Position numbers and translations under genes: made by a program. A stretch of 64,000 nt of DNA from Lachnospiraceae bacterium (GTDB taxonomy: Bacteria > Bacillota > Clostridia > Lachnospirales > Lachnospiraceae): the NCBI GenBank assembly GCA_024682555.1, contig JAIKZD010000053.1, positions 1-64,000 on the forward strand. The letters run 5' to 3'. Shown piece after piece: positions 59,770-64,000 of this stretch (positions within the stretch are counted from its first letter, which is position 1; each line of letters opens with the position of its first letter). The notes beneath the pieces are model-generated. The model ran no database searches, was not told the origin of the DNA, and saw nothing but the letters and a program-made list of their open reading frames with translations.

Positions 59770-59822
59770 CCTTCAGGAGTTACGGCTGAATGACCTTCCG
59801 GCGTTACGGCTGAGTGACCGGA
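59755..59822 (+). repeat. Three 24-nt tandem repeats over the valS stop codon
   Basis: GTTACGG(T/C)TGA(G/A)TGACC units start at 59755, 59779 and 59803. Each unit reads V-T-(V/A)-E-stop-P-S-G in the valS frame, so the real stop (59767-59769) is backed by two further in-frame TGA codons. The rest of the 59770-60112 gap holds a terminator-like hairpin and no gene. Confidence 0.9.
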
Positions 59823-59898
59823 TGAAAGCAGATCCTTTATAAATGCAGGCTGATCAAGGGACAGGTTTTAACGGTTTATTACTGATCGGACATAAAAA

Positions 59899-59935
59899 CG
59901 GGCGGAATGGATCAAAGGATCTTTTCCGCCTGTAA
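59899..59935 (+). terminator. Probable terminator after valS
   Basis: ACGGGCGGAA can pair with TTCCGCCTGT around an ATC/GAT inner stem, followed by AATATTATTGTT. The T-tract is broken, so confidence is moderate. Downstream to 60060 lies CTCATTGTCCT-type low-complexity sequence; the 79-codon minus ORF there is not supported. Confidence 0.5.
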
Positions 59936-60112
59936 TATTATTGTTCTCATTGTCCTTGTTGTCCTCATTATCCCATTGTCCTCCTCCGAATACCCAAAAC
60001 AGCCTCCGTCGGATCCGGAACAGTCCGGGACATGAAAAAGTGTTTCCGAGTTTCTTGCAGTGCTTCGTTATGATATGATTATGCGTGATGAAAAAAAGGA
60101 GATCCATGTTAC

Positions 60113-61306
60113 ATGCAGACGATAAAACTATATGATGAAGAACCCTATGGCAGGGAATTTGATGCTGTGGTCACTGAGGTAAGGGAACTGTCTGACGGCC
60201 TTCATGCCATTATCCTTGACAGGACCCTTTTTTTCCCGGAAGAGGGCGGGCAGTCTTCGGATACGGGATCGATAAACGGATATGAGGTTTTGCATGTAAC
60301 CGCAGGTATACTTGAGCACAGTGTCCGCTGCAGCGGAGACACCTTCAGGGTTGGGGACAGAGTGCACGGTGAGATAAACTGGGAGCACAGATTCTCAAAC
60401 ATGCAGAATCACACGGGAGAGCATATCCTGTCCGGTCTTCTCCATTCCGGGTGGCATTCGGAGAATACCGGATTTCATTTATCCGACAACATCGTGACGG
60501 TGGATACGGAAAAGGAACTGACACAGGAAGATATAAAGAGACTTGAATATGAGGCAAACAGGGTGGTTTACCGGAACCTCCCGGTAACCTGTGTATATTA
60601 TGAACCTTCAAAGCTTGATGGTATGGAGTACCGCAGCAAGAAGGAATTTGAATCTCAGGTGAGGATAGTGACGATACCGGGAGTGGATGTTTGCGCCTGC
60701 TGTGCGCCGCACGTAAAAAATACGGGGGAGGTCGGGATCATAAAGATCATCGGAGCCATAAGGCATAAGGGGGGAATGAGGTTTACGATCCTCTGCGGGG
60801 AAAGGGCTTATAAATACCTCTCACGGCTCAAAGAGATATCCGATGAGCTTACGGGGCTTCTGTCTGCGGGAAATGATGCAATGATCCCTGCGGTAAAGAG
60901 GCTTCTTGAGGAAAACGAGGCACTGAAGATAAAGATAAAAAACGGTGAAGCGCAAAGACTTAAGGAGGATATAAAAGCCATTCCTGAAGATTCGGAAAAT
61001 GCGATCCTGTTTACGGGAGAGATAGATAATCTTGTACAGAGAAATGCGGTAAACGAACTTGCCCGTAAGCACCGGGGGATATGTGCGGTTTTTGCTGCAG
61101 CGGGTTCAAAGAAAGCGGATGAGCCGGAAAGTTATAAATATATCTGCTCATGGCCCGGGGGAGATGCCGGGGAGGCAGCGGCTTTTCTGAAAAAAGAATT
61201 TAACGCAAAGGGCGGAGGCTCAAAAGAAATGGTACAGGGAACGGTAACGGCCGGGAAGGAGCAAATACTGAAAAGTCTTGAGGTATTTCATTCCACAAAA
61301 AAATAA
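60113..61306 (+). CDS. Alanyl-tRNA editing protein (AlaX-L type) with DHHA1-like tail
   Basis: 397 residues. The AlaRS-like editing core has 'DRTLFFPEEGGQSSDTG' and zinc ligands in 'NHTGEHILSG' (about 99-108) and 'CACCAPHVKNTGEVG' (about 194-208). A coiled-coil linker (about 255-290) leads to a DHHA1-like C-terminal domain ending 'AKGGGSKEMVQGTV'. It hydrolyses mischarged Ser- or Gly-tRNA-Ala. It follows valS by 340 nt with AAAGGAG before ATG 60113 (10 nt). Confidence 0.92.
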   Translation: MQTIKLYDEEPYGREFDAVVTEVRELSDGLHAIILDRTLFFPEEGGQSSDTGSINGYEVLHVTAGILEHSVRCSGDTFRVGDRVHGEINWEHRFSNMQNHTGEHILSGLLHSGWHSENTGFHLSDNIVTVDTEKELTQEDIKRLEYEANRVVYRNLPVTCVYYEPSKLDGMEYRSKKEFESQVRIVTIPGVDVCACCAPHVKNTGEVGIIKIIGAIRHKGGMRFTILCGERAYKYLSRLKEISDELTGLLSAGNDAMIPAVKRLLEENEALKIKIKNGEAQRLKEDIKAIPEDSENAILFTGEIDNLVQRNAVNELARKHRGICAVFAAAGSKKADEPESYKYICSWPGGDAGEAAAFLKKEFNAKGGGSKEMVQGTVTAGKEQILKSLEVFHSTKK

Positions 61307-61323
61307 CACAAGCCGGGGTTATA

Positions 61324-61332
61324 TGATATAAT
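61324..61332 (+). promoter_or_regulatory. Extended -10 promoter of the MFS gene
   Basis: TGATATAAT (TG-N-TATAAT) at 61324-61332, 80 nt before ATG 61412; the -35 region is weak. Confidence 0.5.
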
Positions 61333-61411
61333 CTACAAGGAATGTCTGTGCCCTGTTCCTGTATAATTACGGGAGGCGGCAGATCAATATAAATGGCAGG
61401 AGGAACTGATA

Positions 61412-62740
61412 ATGGAAAATCAAAAGGAAGGCGGATGGAGGACCAATAAATGGGTCCGCGCGGCAATCCCCGCATTATTGCTTCACTGCAGTATAGGTAC
61501 TGTTTACTGCTGGTCAATATTCAGTCAGGAGATCGCTGACTATATCGGATTTTCGAAGGGTGCTACGGAATGGGCATTTTCATTCGCTATATTCTTCCTC
61601 GGAATGTCGGCTGCATTTCTCGGAAACATAGTTGAGAAGGATATTCACAAGTCATCGCTTATCGCGACCATATGTTTTGCGCTCGGTATGGCGCTGACAG
61701 GTTTCTTTATCTATTACGGCGGCCAGCATAAAGGCAGTGTTTTAGCGCTTGTCGGAATATATATAAGTTACGGTTTCATCATGGGTATCGGTCTCGGAAC
61801 CGGATATCTGTCACCGGTAAAGACCCTGATGCTCTGGTTCCAGGACAGAAAAGGTCTGGCTACGGGTCTTGCGGTTGCGGGATTTGGTGCGGCGAAGGCC
61901 ATAGCAAGCCCCATAATGCAGAGCATGCTTGAGAATCTCGGAGAAGGCGGGATCTACAAGATGTTTGTCATACTTGCGGTTGTATATTTTGTAATGATGT
62001 TTGTCGGACATCTTCTTCTTGCAAAACCTGCCGACTGGCATGAGCCTCAGGAGAAGGGTGCAAAGCCCGGTATCATCGAGGTTATAAAGACAAGACCCGT
62101 TACCAATTACATCGGTATCTGGGTAATGTTCTATATAAACATCACCTGCGGACTTGCTCTTATCTCACAGGAAAAGATGATCGTTAAATGTATAGGCCTG
62201 GCCGCATCGGTCGGACTTGTTTCCACCATATCGGCAATCTTCAATGCAGGCGGAAGACTCGGTTTTTCTTCATGGGGCGATACCATGAAGGACAGAAATA
62301 CGGTCTATAAGATGATCTTTATTCTTTCCATAGCATTCACGGTGCTTGTAATGATCACAAGCGGTATTAAGAACGGTGAAGGAAACGGACCGCTGATATT
62401 CCTGGTACTTGCCCTTATCTTTGTGGTTAATGCGGGATACGGCGGAGGATTTTCAAATGTTCCCACCCTGCTTTCCGACCATTACGGAATGGGAAGTATT
62501 TCGGCGATCCACGGTATTACCTTAAGTGCATGGGCATTTGCGGGACTTACCGGCAATCAGGTAGCCACATATATCGTTAATCACAGCGGTGAATGGATAG
62601 AGCATGAGGGAACAAAGATGAATCCCGTAGGTTATCAGAACGTTCTGTATTTCACCCTGATAATGTATGTGATCGCTCTTGTTCTCTGTCTTGTGCTTGT
62701 AAAGCCGAGCGGAAAAGCGGCAAAAGAGCAGGAGAAATAG
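61412..62740 (+). CDS. MFS transporter, oxalate/formate antiporter (OFA) family
   Basis: 442 residues with twelve helices. The OFA hallmark block 'LLHCSIGTVYCWSIFSQEIA' opens the protein, and 'YGFIMGIGLGTGYLSPVKTL' and 'GRLGFSSWGDTMKDRN' follow. Family members exchange small carboxylates such as oxalate/formate, though many Clostridia members have unknown substrates. AGGAGGAAC lies before ATG 61412. A link to formate metabolism (fdhD at 48.9 kb) is possible but not shown. Confidence 0.9.
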   Translation: MENQKEGGWRTNKWVRAAIPALLLHCSIGTVYCWSIFSQEIADYIGFSKGATEWAFSFAIFFLGMSAAFLGNIVEKDIHKSSLIATICFALGMALTGFFIYYGGQHKGSVLALVGIYISYGFIMGIGLGTGYLSPVKTLMLWFQDRKGLATGLAVAGFGAAKAIASPIMQSMLENLGEGGIYKMFVILAVVYFVMMFVGHLLLAKPADWHEPQEKGAKPGIIEVIKTRPVTNYIGIWVMFYINITCGLALISQEKMIVKCIGLAASVGLVSTISAIFNAGGRLGFSSWGDTMKDRNTVYKMIFILSIAFTVLVMITSGIKNGEGNGPLIFLVLALIFVVNAGYGGGFSNVPTLLSDHYGMGSISAIHGITLSAWAFAGLTGNQVATYIVNHSGEWIEHEGTKMNPVGYQNVLYFTLIMYVIALVLCLVLVKPSGKAAKEQEK

Positions 62741-62844
62741 GGAACTGTTTTACCAATAAAACAATAAATGCCGACTCCGGGATTTGAGGATGAACCGGAC
62801 AACCCCGGTATTTCGGCAGGTTATCAACAGACAGGAGGTATTCT

Positions 62845-64000
62845 ATGTATAACGAGGGCAGGATTTATATCGGCAGATCGGGTGATGAGAAGATATTTAT
62901 CAATCCGAGCATGGCAAACAGGCATGGAATGATAGCAGGTGCCACGGGAACTGGTAAGACGGTATCCTTAAAGGTTATGGCAGAGTCTTTCAGTGACTGC
63001 GGCGTTCCCGTATTTCTGGCAGATATAAAAGTCGACCTTTCCGGTATGTGCAATCCCGGAAGCAAGACCGAGGATATGCAGGAGAGGATCAACAGGTTCA
63101 AGCTTGATGAAACCGATTTTTCCTTTAAGAGCTATCCCACAACCTATTGGGATGTATATCAGAAGGCCGGTATCCCCTTAAGGACCACCATCTCCGAAAT
63201 GGGACCCATCCTTCTTGCAAGGATCTTAAGTCTCAATGATACCCAGTCGGATATACTTAAGGTCATCTTCAAGATCGCGGATGATGAAGGACTGCTCCTT
63301 ATAGATACCCAGGATCTTCGTTCGATGCTTACCTATGTGGGGGAAAATGCGAAAGAATACAGTTTAAGATACGGAAACATAGCCAGCCAGAGTCTCGGCG
63401 CCATAATCAGATCCGTTATCTCTCTCGAACAGGAAGGCGGAGATATCTTCTTCGGTGAAGAGGCTCTTAACATTCATGACTGGATAAGGACAAACAGCGA
63501 AGGAAAGGGATATATAAATATCCTTGAGTGTGAGCAGCTTGTAAACAACCCCACCATGTACTCGACATTCATGCTCTGGATGCTTTCCGAGCTCTATGAG
63601 GGAATGCCCGAGGCCGGAGACCTTGACAAGCCCAAGATGGTATTCTTCTTTGATGAAGCCCATATGCTGTTCTCTACGGCTTCGAATGATCTTCTTGAAA
63701 AGATCGAGCAGGTGGTGAAGCTCATCCGTTCCAAGGGTGTAGGCGTTTATTTCATCACACAGAATCCCAGGGATATTCCGAACGGCGTTCTCGCACAGCT
63801 TGGAAACAAGATACAGCATGCGCTTCATGCATACACACCCGCGGAACAGAAGGGTGCCAAGGCAGCTGCCGAATCCTTCAGGGCGAATCCCGAATTTGAC
63901 ACCTATGAAACCCTGTTAAATCTCGGAATAGGGGAGGCTTTGGTATCTGTACTTGATGAGGACGGTATACCCACGATCGTAAAGAAGGTAAATATCCTGC
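62845..64000 (+). CDS. HerA-like ATPase (DUF853 family), truncated by the window edge
   Basis: Not in the ORF track because no stop falls in the window. ATG 62845 has AGGAGG 6 nt upstream and the frame is open for 385 codons to base 64000. Walker A 'GATGTGKTVSLKVMAES' (about 31-47), 'FLADIKVDLSGM' and Walker B 'MVFFFDEAHMLF' (about 265-276) are seen, followed by 'GVYFITQNPRDIPNGVLAQLGNKIQHALHAYTP' (shown in part: FITQNPRDIP). This is the DUF853/HerA helicase-like family; such ATPases are motor proteins of unknown cellular role. The 154-codon minus-strand ORF at 63364 is its antisense shadow. Confidence 0.9.
   Translation, partial: MYNEGRIYIGRSGDEKIFINPSMANRHGMIAGATGTGKTVSLKVMAESFSDCGVPVFLADIKVDLSGMCNPGSKTEDMQERINRFKLDETDFSFKSYPTTYWDVYQKAGIPLRTTISEMGPILLARILSLNDTQSDILKVIFKIADDEGLLLIDTQDLRSMLTYVGENAKEYSLRYGNIASQSLGAIIRSVISLEQEGGDIFFGEEALNIHDWIRTNSEGKGYINILECEQLVNNPTMYSTFMLWMLSELYEGMPEAGDLDKPKMVFFFDEAHMLFSTASNDLLEKIEQVVKLIRSKGVGVYFITQNPRDIPNGVLAQLGNKIQHALHAYTPAEQKGAKAAAESFRANPEFDTYETLLNLGIGEALVSVLDEDGIPTIVKKVNIL

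Noticed and set aside
59868-60107. 79-codon minus-strand ORF (NED/NNN-rich)
   Set aside because: It covers the valS terminator and low-complexity DNA, has no ribosome binding site and no homology signal visible to me.
63364-63828. 154-codon minus-strand ORF
   Set aside because: Antisense to the HerA-like ATPase, whose Walker A and B motifs are clear on the plus strand.

Overview
The window looks like a chromosomal segment of a Clostridia member, most likely a Lachnospiraceae (Butyrivibrio-like) anaerobe. This is inferred from gene content and signals, not from a marker gene: a long PPi-dependent phosphofructokinase, a flavoprotein-rubredoxin of the Hrb type, a tryptophan T-box ahead of an ABC transporter, a feoA-feoA-feoB-cysteine-rich-tail iron operon under a DtxR-type regulator, AGGAGG ribosome binding sites almost everywhere, TTGACA/TATAAT promoters and many single-membrane lipoproteins. 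No rRNA, tRNA, CRISPR array, phage module or transposase gene was seen.

Layout. 0-7.3 kb: 5' end of a TrkH-type K+ channel (minus), PPi-PFK, an Hrb flavoprotein, a large HD-domain protein of unknown role, and a GMP synthase that has only the ATP-pyrophosphatase half. 7.4-17.4 kb: a PEP/pyruvate-binding-domain protein whose start region is tandemly duplicated, a nucleoside phosphorylase, a three-gene DUF4342/response regulator/histidine kinase operon with phased TTAA repeats in front, a flavodoxin-like oxidoreductase, a threonine aldolase-family enzyme, a deletion remnant of a Na/Pi cotransporter, and an SPFH plus ribbon-helix-helix pair. 17.4-24.9 kb: a lipoprotein fusing an L,D-transpeptidase domain to a VanX-like dipeptidase, a MoxR/DUF58/transglutaminase operon (minus), an acetyltransferase and an orphan lipoprotein. 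24.9-30.2 kb: Trp T-box, trpXYZ-type transporter, DUF362 ferredoxin protein and a NUDIX hydrolase. 30.2-33.6 kb: a PadR-controlled DUF1700-like/DUF4097 operon with palindromic operators, followed by an orphan C-terminal gene fragment and a small lipoprotein. 33.6-35.7 kb: a Na+-dependent NSS transporter and BioY.

35.8-57.2 kb is dominated by metal homeostasis: two G3E (CobW-type) GTPases, one with a very long His/Asp/Glu tract and one fused to a TIGR03943/DUF1980-like domain; an MntP-ZIP fusion transporter; a DtxR-type regulator divergent from feoA-feoA-feoB; and a Fur-family regulator (probably Zur) heading znuA-znuC-znuB and a MATE transporter. Between these lie an FHA protein, two radical-SAM-like enzymes, a chemoreceptor, a YczE-type membrane protein, FdhD, ArgC, a GH25 lysozyme lipoprotein and an FMN-dependent alpha-hydroxy-acid dehydrogenase-family protein. 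57.2-64 kb: an archaeal/rickettsial-type valyl-tRNA synthetase, an AlaX-type editing protein, an OFA-family MFS transporter and the start of a HerA-like ATPase that runs off the end.

The most notable signals are the MntP-ZIP fusion, the paired G3E GTPases, the three-fold GGTTAG/CTAACC operator set on the feo promoter, the palindromic operators in the PadR and zur promoters, a 36-bp palindromic intergenic repeat present twice, and several small tandem duplications that sit exactly on gene starts or ends. Nothing was searched against a database; all family names are from motif recognition.
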